Under the pieces are notes generated by a model, which saw nothing but the letters and a program-made list of their open reading frames with translations, ran no database searches and had not been told where the DNA came from. A DNA stretch of 64,000 nucleotides from Streptomyces sp. NBC_01294 (GTDB taxonomy: Bacteria; Actinomycetota; Actinomycetes; Streptomycetales; Streptomycetaceae), in assembly GCF_035917235.1 (NCBI RefSeq), contig NZ_CP108423.1, positions 2,168,501 to 2,232,500 on the forward strand, given 5' to 3'. Below are positions 1-9,169 of the stretch, in pieces (the stretch's first letter is position 1; every line of letters begins with the position of its first letter). The position numbers and the translations under genes are program-made.

Positions 1-949
1 CCTGGTGGCCGTACTCGCCCTGCTCGGCGTCCTGACCTGGTGGCTGAATCCCTTCGGGAAGCCGGAGCCGCAGGGCGACCTGACTTTCAGCACCGGCGCG
101 CGGACCGGGGTCTACCACCGGTACGGGCAGCTGCTGGAGCAGGCGCTCGGGCAGGACATGCCCGAGGTGAACGTACGGCTGGAGCCCAGCGAGGGTTCGC
201 TGGAGAACCTGAAGCGGGTGGCCTCCGGCGAGGCGGACTTCACCGTGGCGACGGCCGACGCGGTCGCCAAGTACCAGCTCGACGGCAAGCACCGCGCGGA
301 CCAGCTGCGCGGGGTCGCACGGCTCTACGACGACTACGTGCAGCTGGTGGTGCCGGCCGGGTCCCCGGTGCAGTCGGCGCGGGACCTGCGGGGCAAGCGG
401 GTCGCGATAGGCCAGCCGGGCTCCGGGGTGCGGCTCATCGCGGAGCGGCTGCTCATGGCGGCCGGGCTGGACCCGGTGCTGGACGTGACCCCGGTGTCCA
501 TCGGCATCGACACCATGCCGGCCGAGCTGGAGGCCGGCCGGATCGACGCGTTCTTCTGGTCCGGTGGCCTGCCGACGAACGCGGTGCGCGAGCTGTCGGA
601 GCGGTTCGAGATCCGGCTCGTGCAGCTCGGCGACCTGGTGGAGCCGTTGCAGGGGAGCGGGAGCCCGGCGCGCTTCTACCGGACCGCGGTGATGCCGCAG
701 GACGCGTACAGGATGGCGCGCAACACCGGCTCGGTGGCGACCCTGGCCGTGCCGAACCTGCTGGTGACGCGGGCGGACGCGGACCCCGAGCTCACGGAGC
801 AGCTGACGCGGACGGTGATCCTCAGCCGCGACCGCGTCGGGCGCGCGGTGCACGCGGCGCAGCTGGTGGACCTGCGGACGGCGATCTACACCGCTCCGCT
901 GGACCTGCACGAGGGCGCGGCCCGGTACTACCGGTCGGTCAAGCCCTGA
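1..949 (+). CDS. TAXI-family TRAP-type solute-binding protein (5' end outside window)
   Basis: Periplasmic-binding-protein-like protein of the TAXI (TRAP-associated extracytoplasmic immunogenic) family. The reading frame is open to the window edge; a GTG at 5 exists, but the hydrophobic segment right at the edge looks like the end of a signal anchor, so the true start is probably upstream. The mature part begins near the GDLTFSTGARTGVYHRYG motif typical of TAXI proteins. Further family features are the repeated V-A-T-A-D-A pattern and the RLIAERLL helix. In Streptomyces such proteins are often lipid- or membrane-anchored and may sense small ligands for a nearby kinase rather than feed a TRAP transporter. 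No TRAP permease is visible here. It converges on the ROK kinase gene. Confidence 0.8.
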   Translation, partial: LVAVLALLGVLTWWLNPFGKPEPQGDLTFSTGARTGVYHRYGQLLEQALGQDMPEVNVRLEPSEGSLENLKRVASGEADFTVATADAVAKYQLDGKHRADQLRGVARLYDDYVQLVVPAGSPVQSARDLRGKRVAIGQPGSGVRLIAERLLMAAGLDPVLDVTPVSIGIDTMPAELEAGRIDAFFWSGGLPTNAVRELSERFEIRLVQLGDLVEPLQGSGSPARFYRTAVMPQDAYRMARNTGSVATLAVPNLLVTRADADPELTEQLTRTVILSRDRVGRAVHAAQLVDLRTAIYTAPLDLHEGAARYYRSVKP

Positions 950-984
950 CGTTCACGAGGAACGAGCCCTGACGTTCACGAGGA
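942..984. repeat. 20-bp direct repeat at the junction of two convergent genes
   Basis: The 20-mer AGCCCTGACGTTCACGAGGA occurs at 942-961 and again at 965-984, a period of 23 bp. The first copy carries the stop codon of the TAXI gene. The second contains, on the other strand, the stop codon of the ROK kinase gene. It looks like a small tandem duplication. Confidence 0.85.
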
Positions 985-1995
985 GGACGAGGGCGACGGC
1001 AGCAGCATCGTCGCCGCGGCGGCCGCGCCGATCAGGCCCGCGTGGGTGCCCAGGGTCGCCGGTACCACCTGGAGCTCCTGCACGAAGGAGAGCGTGGCGT
1101 AGGCCGCGAGGTGGCTGCGGATCGGAGTGAAGAGGGTGTCGCCGGCGGCGGCGACCCCGCCTCCGATGACGGCGATGTCCGTTTCGACGAGGGTCGCGGT
1201 CGCCGCGATGGCGGCGGCCAGGGCGCGCCCCGCGCGGTCGAAGGCGGCCAAGGCGATCGGGTCGCCGGCCTCGGCGGCCGCGGCCACGCCCGCCGCCGTG
1301 GCGTCGCCCGCGCTGCCCGGGCGGTCCGCCGGGGTCCAGCCCTGGGCCCGGGCCCAGTGGGCGATCGCCGTGCCGGAGGCGATCGACTCGACGCAGCCGC
1401 GGCCGCCGCAGACGCACGGTTCGCCGTCGAAGGCCACGCTGATGTGACCGATGTGTCCGGCGTTGCCGGTGGGGCCGGGGTGGAGCTGGTTGTTCAGGAT
1501 CAGGCCGCCGCCGACGCCGGTGGAGACCACCATGCACAGCGCGTTCGCGTGGCCCCGGGCCGCGCCCAGCCAGTGCTCGGCGGCGGTCATCGCCACGCCG
1601 TCACCGGCCAGTACGGTCGGCAGGTCGGCCCCGCGCTCCGCGAGCTCCGCCGAGATCCGCTCCTGGACCGGGAAATCCCGCCACGCCCCGATGTTGACCG
1701 GGCTGACCGTGCCCCGGGAGGCGTCCACCGGACCTGCGCTGCCGATCCCGCAGCGGACCGCCGAGGCCCACAGCGGGGACTCCGACAGGTCGGCGACGAC
1801 CGCGGCGACCGCGGCCATGACACCGTCGGCGTCCGCTCCGCGCGGGGTCGCGCGGCGGGTCGTGGCCGCCATCGTGCCGTCGGGGTGCACCAGCGCACCG
1901 GCGATCTTCGTGCCGCCGATGTCGATCGCCACCGTCAGGCCGGCGGCCTGGGCGGAGGCCCGCGGTGCGGGGAACGGGGCGGTGGGAGTGATCAC
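976..1995 (-). CDS. ROK-family sugar kinase (gluco/mannokinase-like)
   Basis: 339-aa sugar kinase of the ROK family. It has the N-terminal ATP-binding motif DIGGTKIAGALV (about residues 25-36), a TGVGGGLILN phosphate/sugar-binding region, the GHIGH motif and the zinc-binding CVCGGRGCVE cluster. The start is GTG at 1995 with GGAG upstream. It is the last gene of the minus-strand arm GH38 - lacI - ROK, and 21 bp separate it from lacI. Family members phosphorylate glucose, mannose, GlcNAc or ManNAc. In this locus of mannoside-cleaving enzymes a role on mannose or GlcNAc is the natural inference, but the substrate cannot be read from the sequence. Confidence 0.88.
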   Translation of the reverse strand: MITPTAPFPAPRASAQAAGLTVAIDIGGTKIAGALVHPDGTMAATTRRATPRGADADGVMAAVAAVVADLSESPLWASAVRCGIGSAGPVDASRGTVSPVNIGAWRDFPVQERISAELAERGADLPTVLAGDGVAMTAAEHWLGAARGHANALCMVVSTGVGGGLILNNQLHPGPTGNAGHIGHISVAFDGEPCVCGGRGCVESIASGTAIAHWARAQGWTPADRPGSAGDATAAGVAAAAEAGDPIALAAFDRAGRALAAAIAATATLVETDIAVIGGGVAAAGDTLFTPIRSHLAAYATLSFVQELQVVPATLGTHAGLIGAAAAATMLLPSPSSSS

Positions 1996-2016
1996 GGTGG
2001 CGGCTCCAGGAAGGGT

Positions 2017-3252
2017 TCAGGATTCAGTATGCGCCGGGGGCGGCGCCGTGCTCTCGCGAGGCTCCAGTCGCGGCTGCTCGCTGATCCGGATCCCGGGCGG
2101 GCTGCCCGCGAGGACGGCGAGGAGTTCCTCGGCGGCGAGCCGGCCGAAGCTGGCGGTGTCGCGCACGAGGGCGGTGAGCCGGGGGTGGGTGACCCGGCAG
2201 AGCGCGGAGTCGTCCCAGGCCACGATCGACAGCCGGCCCGGCACGGGGATGCCCAGCTCGGCGGCGACCGCGCTCCCCGCGACGGCCATCACGTCGTTGT
2301 CGTAGACGAGCGCGGTCGGCGGCCGCGGCTCGGCGAGGACCCGGCGGGTGGCCGCCGCGCCCTCGGCGTCGGAGTAGTCGGTGACCACCGAGCGCACCTG
2401 GTCGGGGCCGAGCCCGCGCCGCGCGGCCTCGGTCCGCAGGGAGTCCATCCGGCGGACCGTGTGGGCGAGGCCGGGGAGCCCGGCGATGTGGACGATCCGG
2501 CGGTGGCCCAGCCCGTGGAGGTGGTCCAGGACCTGGGCCATGGCCCCGGCGTCGTCGGCCCGGACCGAGGAGACCGAGGAGACCGAGGAGACCGACGAGG
2601 ACGGCGAGGACGGCGAGGACGGCGAGGACTGAGAGAGCGGCGAGGACTGCGAGACCTCCGGGGCCGCCGCGAGCGGGGAGGCCGGGGAGCCCGACGACGA
2701 CGGCGAGACCGCCGGAACCGCCGCGAGCGGGGAGCCGGACGAGCCCAGGGCCGGGAAGGGGCCGGCGGGCGGTGCGGCCTCGCCGATGGTGACCGCGGGC
2801 AGGGCCAGCTCCTCGAGGAGCGCCGGGCGCGGGTCCCGTACGCGCGGGTCGACGACGAGGACGCCGTCGACCCTCCGTTCGGCCCACCAGCGGCGGTAGA
2901 CCGCACATTCGGCGTCGATGTCCTCGACGACCTGGAACAGCAGGGCGGTCCGGGCGGCGGAGAGGACCTCCTGGATGCCGGAGACGAGCTGCAGGAAGAA
3001 GGACTCGACGCCGAGCGTGTGCGCGGGCCGGGCGAGGACCAGCCCGACGGCTCCGGAGCGTTCCCCGGACAGGGCGCGGGCGGCGCTGTTGGGCTGCCAG
3101 CCGAGTTCCTCGGCGACGCGGCGGATCCGGGCCCGGGTGTCCTGCGAGACGCCCGGCCGGTCGTTGAGCGCGAAGGACACGGCGCTCTCCGACACCCCGG
3201 CCTGCCGGGCGATGTCCTTGATCGTGGGTCTGCGGGCCATGGCCTGCCTCAT
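2017..3252 (-). CDS. LacI-family transcriptional regulator with Ser-rich insertion
   Basis: 411-aa repressor. Residues 10-50 form the LacI helix-turn-helix (TIKDIARQAGVSESAVSFAL) and hinge, followed by the periplasmic-binding-like effector domain. The usual family length is about 340 aa. The excess is a low-complexity Ser/Pro/Ala insertion at about residues 160-230, coded by 9- to 12-bp tandem repeats near 2570-2632. The ATG at 3252 overlaps the stop codon of the GH38 gene (ATGA), so the genes look translationally coupled. An alternative ATG at 3240 has GAGGCAGG just upstream. Two palindromic sites in the divergent promoter region (7697-7768) are its likely operators. An oligomannose-derived inducer is inferred. 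Confidence 0.92.
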   Translation of the reverse strand: MRQAMARRPTIKDIARQAGVSESAVSFALNDRPGVSQDTRARIRRVAEELGWQPNSAARALSGERSGAVGLVLARPAHTLGVESFFLQLVSGIQEVLSAARTALLFQVVEDIDAECAVYRRWWAERRVDGVLVVDPRVRDPRPALLEELALPAVTIGEAAPPAGPFPALGSSGSPLAAVPAVSPSSSGSPASPLAAAPEVSQSSPLSQSSPSSPSSPSSSVSSVSSVSSVRADDAGAMAQVLDHLHGLGHRRIVHIAGLPGLAHTVRRMDSLRTEAARRGLGPDQVRSVVTDYSDAEGAAATRRVLAEPRPPTALVYDNDVMAVAGSAVAAELGIPVPGRLSIVAWDDSALCRVTHPRLTALVRDTASFGRLAAEELLAVLAGSPPGIRISEQPRLEPRESTAPPPAHTES

Positions 3253-6200
3253 TCATCCTTCGAGTGCGTCATACGTGGCGAAATACGGAGGGCAATGGCC
3301 GGACCGTACGCGATCCTGCCCTGGCAGACCGCCTTGACCGCCATCCAGTACTCCCCGGGAGGGGTGTGGATCGGCGGCCGCAGCGCGAACTCCACCCCGG
3401 CCGCTCCCTCCGCCGGCACGTGCAGGGGCAGGGCGGCGGGAGCCGTCAACGGCCAGGTGCCGTACGGGGAGACGGCGAGGGCCACCCCCGTCAGCGCACT
3501 GCGCACGCCGGTGCTGCCGATCCGGGCCCGGACGAGGCCCCGCGCGCCCGGCGCGAGGGTCACCACCGGCTCGGGGGCCTCCACCCACAGCCCGGCGGGG
3601 ACGGGGCCGCCGGGAACGGTCACGGTCAGCACGTCCTCGAACTCCCCCGCCGGGGTGGCCGCGAGGATCCGGACCAGGTGTTCACCGGGCGCGGCTCCTC
3701 CTGCGGGCGCCACGCTCAGCGGGATCCGCCCGTGCCCGCCGGGCGCCAGGTCCACCACGCGCCGGGTCCAGGAGGTGTGCCAGCCGTCGGGGGCTCGGAC
3801 CTCCAGCGCGACGGGGCCGCCCGCACCGGCGTGGGAGGCGAGCGTCACCGTCGCGGCGGACGGTGCTCCGTCACAGGTGACCGTGTACGGCGCGTCCCCC
3901 AGCGGGGCCGTCCCCGTGTTGTGCAGCCAGTAGCGGCTGAACACGGGCTGGTGCGGCTCCCGTTCGCCGTGGCGCAGCGGCATGCCCGACGGCGTCCGCA
4001 GCAGCAGGGTGGTGGTGGCCGCGCCGCCGAGGCCCGCCCCGAAGGGCCCGCGCGGGCGGTCCAGGAGGTCCGCCTCGGCGGCCGGCTGCGTGGGCCAGTG
4101 CACCTCGGGCGCCGCCGGGCGGCCGTGCGTCTCGCGCAGCCGGACCGCCAGGCCGCCCTCCTCGCCCCGTTTCACGGTCTCGATCAGGACCCGGTCGGCC
4201 GGTTCCACGCCCAGGAGGGAACGGGCCGGCGGTTGCGGGCCGGCCGTCGGTGCGGCGGTGACGGCGGTGAGGGGCTTGTTGAACTCCCGTCCCCGGCGCG
4301 CCAGGTCCGCCTCCCGCCAGTCCCCGTCCCCCGCCACCAGCGCGTGCTCGAAGACGTGCGTCCAGTGCTGGAGCTGGAACGAGCTGCCGTCGGGGGCGGT
4401 GCGCCGGGGAGGGTCCATCCACTCCCCTGCGGGGCGCCCGGTGCAGGAGCGCATCAGGGTGCTGTGCAGCCGGCCCGCCGTGTCCACGGCGAAGCCGGGC
4501 GTGCCCCGGACCAGGATCCCGACGGTCCGGCGCGCGTAGGGAACCTCATGCGGGACGCCGCAGGGAACCGCGCGCCCGACGTCGCAGCCGCCCGCACAGG
4601 GGACCTCGTACGGGACTTCGTACGCCGCCTCGTGCGGGACCTCATGCGCCGCCTCGTACGGGACGTCGTGCGCGGCCTCCCCGGCCGGCGCCCCCGCGGC
4701 TTCCAGGCGGCCCGAAGCGGCGACGGCCCGGGCCAGTTCCGCCGTCGGCCCGGTGTACACCAGGACCGGCAGGTCCAGGACTCCGGTGAGGTCGCAGCCC
4801 GGGCTCCACAGGGCGCGCAGCGGGGCCCGCGCCGGGACCCACGCCCGCGCGTGCTCTCGTACGGCCTGGGTGTGGGCGGGGTCGGCCGCCGCCAGCACCG
4901 CCGCCGTGAAGGCATTGGCCTCGGGGCCGCCGAGGGCGATCCGGAAGTCCGGGAGGCTGCTGTCCACCGCGAGGTCGCCCCAGCGGGGTCCGGCGGGCCG
5001 GGTGGGGGTGGCGGTGACCCCGTACCGGCCGAGCGCCACGACCAACTCCCGCAGGCCGTCCGGGGTTCCCGTGTCCGGCAGCACGATCTCCGCCGCTCCC
5101 AGCGCCCGGTCCGGCCCGGCCAGCGGCGCCGACAGCGCGAACCAGTTCAGACAGGGGCTGTCCAGGGTCCACGGGGCCCTGGTGTGGTCGGCGCCCGCGT
5201 CCGCCTCGGGGAAGGCGAAGCCGCGCCCCACCGCCGCGGCGGCCGTCTCCGCGACCGGGACCGCGCCCGGCACGTCGGCCGGGATCCGCAGCCGCAGCAG
5301 GTGGTCGGAGCCGTTGAACTCATCGACACGGGTGGTCAGTTCCACCCGGTCCAGGCCGTCCCACAGGGTGGTGGTCCGCGTCCAGCGGACCGGACCGGTG
5401 CGCCCGGTGGCGACGATCCGCGCCCCGAGCGGCCCCCGCTCCACGCGGCAGGACGTGGCGGGTGCGGAGCCCGAGCCGGTGCCGGGGCCCTTGGGCAGCA
5501 GGTGCCACGGGCCCTCTCCGAAGACCGGGTGCCGGTCGTACTCGTCCTGCACGACCAGCTCGTCCACCTCCCCCGCGCTCATGAGTTGCTGCCCGGTGCG
5601 CCGGTCCAGCAGCCGGGCCAGGCCGCCCCCGCGCTCCGGGTCCGCCTCGGCGCGGAAGGCCTCGTTCTCCACGACCAGGCCGTCCGCCGGCTCCCAGCCA
5701 CCCGAGAGCGGCAGCTCGGAGGCCTCCAGCCACCAGGTCCGGTACCCGAGCGAGGGCACCTCCTCTGCCAGGAACACCACCTCGGCCACGCCGTCGGCCG
5801 CCGCCTCGACGTGGACGGGCGCGCGCCGGCCCACGGCGTCGCGGACGCTGATCCGGTGTGCCTGCGCGGCCGTCAGCCCCAGCGCCGCCAGGTCGACGGA
5901 CGTGCGGACCAGGTCGGTCCGCGTCCAGGACACCGGGTTGTGCACGGTCGCCGCCAGCGGGGCCGGTTCCCGGGTGCCGGCCGCGTCGGCCGGCGGGGCC
6001 TGCCCGCGGGTATCGGCCGCGTCCGTCAGCGCGGCCAGCGCCTCCTGCCGTACGGCGGCGGCCAGTTCGTGCGCCTCCCGCCAGGTCGGGAGCAGGTCCA
6101 GGTACACCTGGTCGGAGAAGGTTCCGGTGACGGCGTCGTGGTGGGCGGCGTGCAGCAGGTGCCGCCAGGCCTTGCCCAGGGTCTGCGCCGGATAGTCCAG

Positions 6201-7667
6201 CAGGCCTTCGGCGCAGGCCAGCGCGGCGAAGGTCTCGGCTTGTTCGAGGAGGTTCTCGGCGGCCCGGTGGGCCTGTTTCACATCGCTGTAGGTGACGTCC
6301 TTGCCGGTGTAGACGGGGCCCATCTCCCGGGTGACCGGCAGCGGCCGCTCCCCGCGCGCCGCGAACTCCGCCCGGACGGCGTCGAAGTGGGCGCGCGGGC
6401 CGGAGTGCTCCATGCGCGGCCAGCAGTAGCGGCGGTTCCAGGTGTGCTGCACGTCCAGGCCCCAGCGGTGGGGCCAGGAGAAGTCGGTGCCCATCGGGAT
6501 CAGGACGTTCTTCGTCGCGGCGGCGGTCCGCAGCAGTTCGTAGAGCTCCAGGAGCTGCTCGGCTGCGGCCTCCGCGTCGGGCGCCCGGTGGGAGAACCAG
6601 CCGGCCGAGTAGTGCGCGGGCAGGTAGTGCAGCAGCAAGCCCTGCCCGCCGCTGTCGCCGGGCGCGATCCACTCGTACTCGGCGGGCAGCTGCATGGCGG
6701 CGGGCGCCCGCAGGGGGCCGCCCCAGGTGTCCGCCATCGGGCCCCACTGGTGGTGCGGGCCGCGGGCGAGGACGGCGGAGTCGAGTCCGCAGCCGGCCAT
6801 CAGGGCGGGAAAGGACGGGTCGTGGCCGAAGACGTCGAGCTGCCAGGCGGTGCGCGGATCGGCGCCGAGGGTGCCGCGGTGCAGGGCGAGGCCGTGGACG
6901 GCGCTGCGGACGGTGGTCTCGGCGCAGGTGAGGTTGGTGGACGGCTCGTTGTAGGTGCCGCCGACGATCTCGACGCGGCCGTCGGCGATCAGCGCGCGCA
7001 GCTCGGCCCGGTCGGCGGGGTGGGTGTCCCAGTACGGCTTCAGGTAGTCGACCTCGGAGAGCACGAAGCGGTACGCCGGGTCCTCGCGCGCCTGTTGGAG
7101 GTGGAGCGGGATCAGGGTGAAGGCGGGGACGCCCTGGTACTCCCAGCCCTTCTCCGCCTCGCCGGGCTTCCGCGGGGCGTCCCACAGGGCGGTGTAGGCG
7201 GCCTGGGTGTTCCACCACATCGGGTCGTAGTGGAAGTGCGGGACGAGCCGGACGGTCCATCCGGGCTCGGCGACGGTCAGCCCGAACGGCAGCTCGGCGA
7301 GCGGCCGGCCGTCGGGGGTGGTGACCCGGGCGGTGGCGGCCAGCAGCTCCCCGGGCGCGGCGGCCCCGGTGCGGACGGCCACCTCGACCGTGGACTCCAG
7401 GGCACTCCCGGCTCCCGCGGCCCCCTGCACCACCCCCTGCGACTCGTGTCCTTCGTGCGCTTCGTGCGCTTCGTGGTCCTCGGCGGTGTCCGCGCGCACG
7501 ATGCGGGGGTGCGGGGTACTGACCCCCGCGCCGTCCACGGTGACGTACAGCGGGCCCGCCGGACGCTCCCTCCTGATCCGTACGCGGACGACCTGCGCGG
7601 GTGTTTCCGGCGGCCCCGTGAACAGGGCCGGAGTGGTGACCGCCGTGACCGAAATACCGCTGCCCAT
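3249..7667 (-). CDS. GH38-family alpha-mannosidase
   Basis: 1472-aa glycoside hydrolase family 38 enzyme, predicted to remove alpha-linked mannose. The metal-site motif HFHYDPMWW lies at residues 144-152. The nucleophile is probably D278 in AWQLDVFGHD, matching the family WxIDPFGH pattern. The middle and C-terminal parts are the usual beta-sandwich domains, and an NPCBM/NEW3-like module sits near the end. There is no signal peptide, so it should act in the cytoplasm. ATG at 7667 is chosen because AGGGAAG lies upstream; the frame extends to 7697, but that start would overlap an operator. Oddities are short imperfect repeats rich in Glu-Val-Pro-His/Tyr (coded at about 4540-4690) and an Asp-His-Glu-Ala-rich stretch (about 7440-7490). 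It is the first gene of the minus arm. Confidence 0.92.
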   Translation of the reverse strand: MGSGISVTAVTTPALFTGPPETPAQVVRVRIRRERPAGPLYVTVDGAGVSTPHPRIVRADTAEDHEAHEAHEGHESQGVVQGAAGAGSALESTVEVAVRTGAAAPGELLAATARVTTPDGRPLAELPFGLTVAEPGWTVRLVPHFHYDPMWWNTQAAYTALWDAPRKPGEAEKGWEYQGVPAFTLIPLHLQQAREDPAYRFVLSEVDYLKPYWDTHPADRAELRALIADGRVEIVGGTYNEPSTNLTCAETTVRSAVHGLALHRGTLGADPRTAWQLDVFGHDPSFPALMAGCGLDSAVLARGPHHQWGPMADTWGGPLRAPAAMQLPAEYEWIAPGDSGGQGLLLHYLPAHYSAGWFSHRAPDAEAAAEQLLELYELLRTAAATKNVLIPMGTDFSWPHRWGLDVQHTWNRRYCWPRMEHSGPRAHFDAVRAEFAARGERPLPVTREMGPVYTGKDVTYSDVKQAHRAAENLLEQAETFAALACAEGLLDYPAQTLGKAWRHLLHAAHHDAVTGTFSDQVYLDLLPTWREAHELAAAVRQEALAALTDAADTRGQAPPADAAGTREPAPLAATVHNPVSWTRTDLVRTSVDLAALGLTAAQAHRISVRDAVGRRAPVHVEAAADGVAEVVFLAEEVPSLGYRTWWLEASELPLSGGWEPADGLVVENEAFRAEADPERGGGLARLLDRRTGQQLMSAGEVDELVVQDEYDRHPVFGEGPWHLLPKGPGTGSGSAPATSCRVERGPLGARIVATGRTGPVRWTRTTTLWDGLDRVELTTRVDEFNGSDHLLRLRIPADVPGAVPVAETAAAAVGRGFAFPEADAGADHTRAPWTLDSPCLNWFALSAPLAGPDRALGAAEIVLPDTGTPDGLRELVVALGRYGVTATPTRPAGPRWGDLAVDSSLPDFRIALGGPEANAFTAAVLAAADPAHTQAVREHARAWVPARAPLRALWSPGCDLTGVLDLPVLVYTGPTAELARAVAASGRLEAAGAPAGEAAHDVPYEAAHEVPHEAAYEVPYEVPCAGGCDVGRAVPCGVPHEVPYARRTVGILVRGTPGFAVDTAGRLHSTLMRSCTGRPAGEWMDPPRRTAPDGSSFQLQHWTHVFEHALVAGDGDWREADLARRGREFNKPLTAVTAAPTAGPQPPARSLLGVEPADRVLIETVKRGEEGGLAVRLRETHGRPAAPEVHWPTQPAAEADLLDRPRGPFGAGLGGAATTTLLLRTPSGMPLRHGEREPHQPVFSRYWLHNTGTAPLGDAPYTVTCDGAPSAATVTLASHAGAGGPVALEVRAPDGWHTSWTRRVVDLAPGGHGRIPLSVAPAGGAAPGEHLVRILAATPAGEFEDVLTVTVPGGPVPAGLWVEAPEPVVTLAPGARGLVRARIGSTGVRSALTGVALAVSPYGTWPLTAPAALPLHVPAEGAAGVEFALRPPIHTPPGEYWMAVKAVCQGRIAYGPAIALRISPRMTHSKDE

Positions 7668-7696
7668 TTCCACACACTTCCCTGTGACCAGCCACA

Positions 7697-7712
7697 ACTA
7701 AAGCGCATTAGT
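7697..7712. promoter_or_regulatory. LacI-type operator 1
   Basis: ACTAAAGCGCATTAGT is a 16-bp palindrome around GCGC with only one mismatched pair. It sits 30 bp upstream of the GH38 start codon, as expected for a LacI-family operator controlling the minus arm. Confidence 0.75.
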
Positions 7713-7752
7713 TTCCCCAGGTTCCGACGAGCGGAACCCTTGTGTCAACTGG

Positions 7753-7768
7753 ACTGAAGCGCATAAGT
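7753..7768. promoter_or_regulatory. LacI-type operator 2
   Basis: ACTGAAGCGCATAAGT shares 14 of 16 positions with operator 1, has the same central GCGC, and lies 56 bp away centre to centre. It precedes the GH5-GH85 arm. Two related sites in one divergent intergenic region support joint repression of both arms. Confidence 0.7.
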
Positions 7769-7816
7769 AGGCGGACTTGAGGCCCTGTTGACTTTCCTCA
7801 TCCGCACCGGCAGGTT

Positions 7817-9169
7817 GTGCCCCACCCGGTGAATTCCCCCAGAACTCCAGGACGCCTTGTGCACGATCACGCGCTCCGCTTCGGCGCCAACTACACGCCG
7901 TCCCGCGGCTGGTTCCACCACTGGCTGGACTTCGACCTCGACGAGGTCAGGGCCGACCTCGACTCGATCGCCGCGCTCGGGCTGGACCACGTCCGCGTCT
8001 TCCCGCTGTGGCCGGTCTTCCAGCCGAACCGGACGCTGATCCGCCCGCGCGCCGTCGAACAGCTCGTCGCGCTCGCCGACGCGGCCGCCGAGCGCGGACT
8101 CGACGTCAACGTGGACGGGCTGCAGGGGCACTTGTCGAGCTTCGACTTCCTGCCCGCCTGGACCGGGACCTGGCACCGGCGCAACATCTTCACCGACCCG
8201 GACGTCGTCGCGGGGCAGGAGGAGTACCTGCGCACGCTGGCCGCGGCCCTCGCCGACCGGCCGAACTTCCTGGGCATGACCGTCGGCAACGAGATCAACC
8301 AGTTCTCCGACGCCCCGCACCCCGACCCCGACCGGATCACCCCGGCCCAGGCCGCCCGCTGGCTGGAGCGGATGCTCGCCGCCTGCGAGAAGGGCGCGCC
8401 CGGGCGGTTCCACCTCCACGCCGAGTACGACGCCGCCTGGTACCGGGACGGGCACCCCTTCACCCCGGCCCAGGCGGCCCGGCTGGGCGCGGCCACGGCC
8501 GTGCACTCCTGGGTGTTCAACGGCACCGCGCAGCGCCACGGCCCGAGCGGGACGGCGACCGAGCACCATGCGGCGTACCTGATCGAGCTGTCCAAGGCCT
8601 GGGCCGACGATCCGCACCGTCCGGTGTGGCTCCAGGAGGTCGGCGCCCCGGCGCCGCTGATCCGGCCGGAACACGCGGCGCGGTTCACCGAGGCCACCGT
8701 CGCGAACGCCCTGGACTGCCCGGACTTGTGGGGCGTGACCTGGTGGTGCTCGCACGACGTGTCCCGGGAGCTCGCGGACTTCCCGGAACTGGAGTACGGC
8801 CTCGGCCTGCTCACCAACGACCGCCGGACCAAGCCGGCCGGCGCCGCCATCGCCCGGATCATCGAGGAGTGGCGGGGCCGCGCGCACCGCCCCGCACCGC
8901 GCTCCACCGCGCTCGTCGTGGACGGCGTGGGCGGGCTGGACGGACTGGACGTCGGCGGGGCGCAGGGGGCCCCGGGCCGCTCCGCGTGTGCCCCGGGCGG
9001 CGCCTTCTTCGAAGCCTGGGCAGCGCTGACGGCCCAGGGGGTGCGGCCCGCGGTGGTCCTGGCGGAGCGCGCCGAGGACCCGGCCCACCTGTCCGCGCGC
9101 GGCATCACCGAGGTGCTGCGCGTGCACGACGTGACCCGACCGAACGTGACCCGACCGAGCCCGACCTGA
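7817..9169 (+). CDS. GH5-like glycoside hydrolase, probable beta-mannosidase
   Basis: A TIM-barrel glycosidase resembling family GH5. Numbered from GTG 7817, E159 in the GNEINQF motif fits the acid/base and E274 in WLQEVGAP fits the nucleophile. GTG at 7859, in the same frame, has CCAGGA seven bases upstream and may be the true start. No signal peptide is seen, so a cytoplasmic enzyme is predicted. With GH38 and GH85 beside it, the likely substrate is the Man-beta-1,4-GlcNAc core, as for GH5 subfamily 18 enzymes; the subfamily assignment is inference. The last codons and the stop lie inside a 15-bp degenerate tandem repeat, which gives an Arg-Pro-Thr-rich tail. Confidence 0.82.
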   Translation: MPHPVNSPRTPGRLVHDHALRFGANYTPSRGWFHHWLDFDLDEVRADLDSIAALGLDHVRVFPLWPVFQPNRTLIRPRAVEQLVALADAAAERGLDVNVDGLQGHLSSFDFLPAWTGTWHRRNIFTDPDVVAGQEEYLRTLAAALADRPNFLGMTVGNEINQFSDAPHPDPDRITPAQAARWLERMLAACEKGAPGRFHLHAEYDAAWYRDGHPFTPAQAARLGAATAVHSWVFNGTAQRHGPSGTATEHHAAYLIELSKAWADDPHRPVWLQEVGAPAPLIRPEHAARFTEATVANALDCPDLWGVTWWCSHDVSRELADFPELEYGLGLLTNDRRTKPAGAAIARIIEEWRGRAHRPAPRSTALVVDGVGGLDGLDVGGAQGAPGRSACAPGGAFFEAWAALTAQGVRPAVVLAERAEDPAHLSARGITEVLRVHDVTRPNVTRPSPT

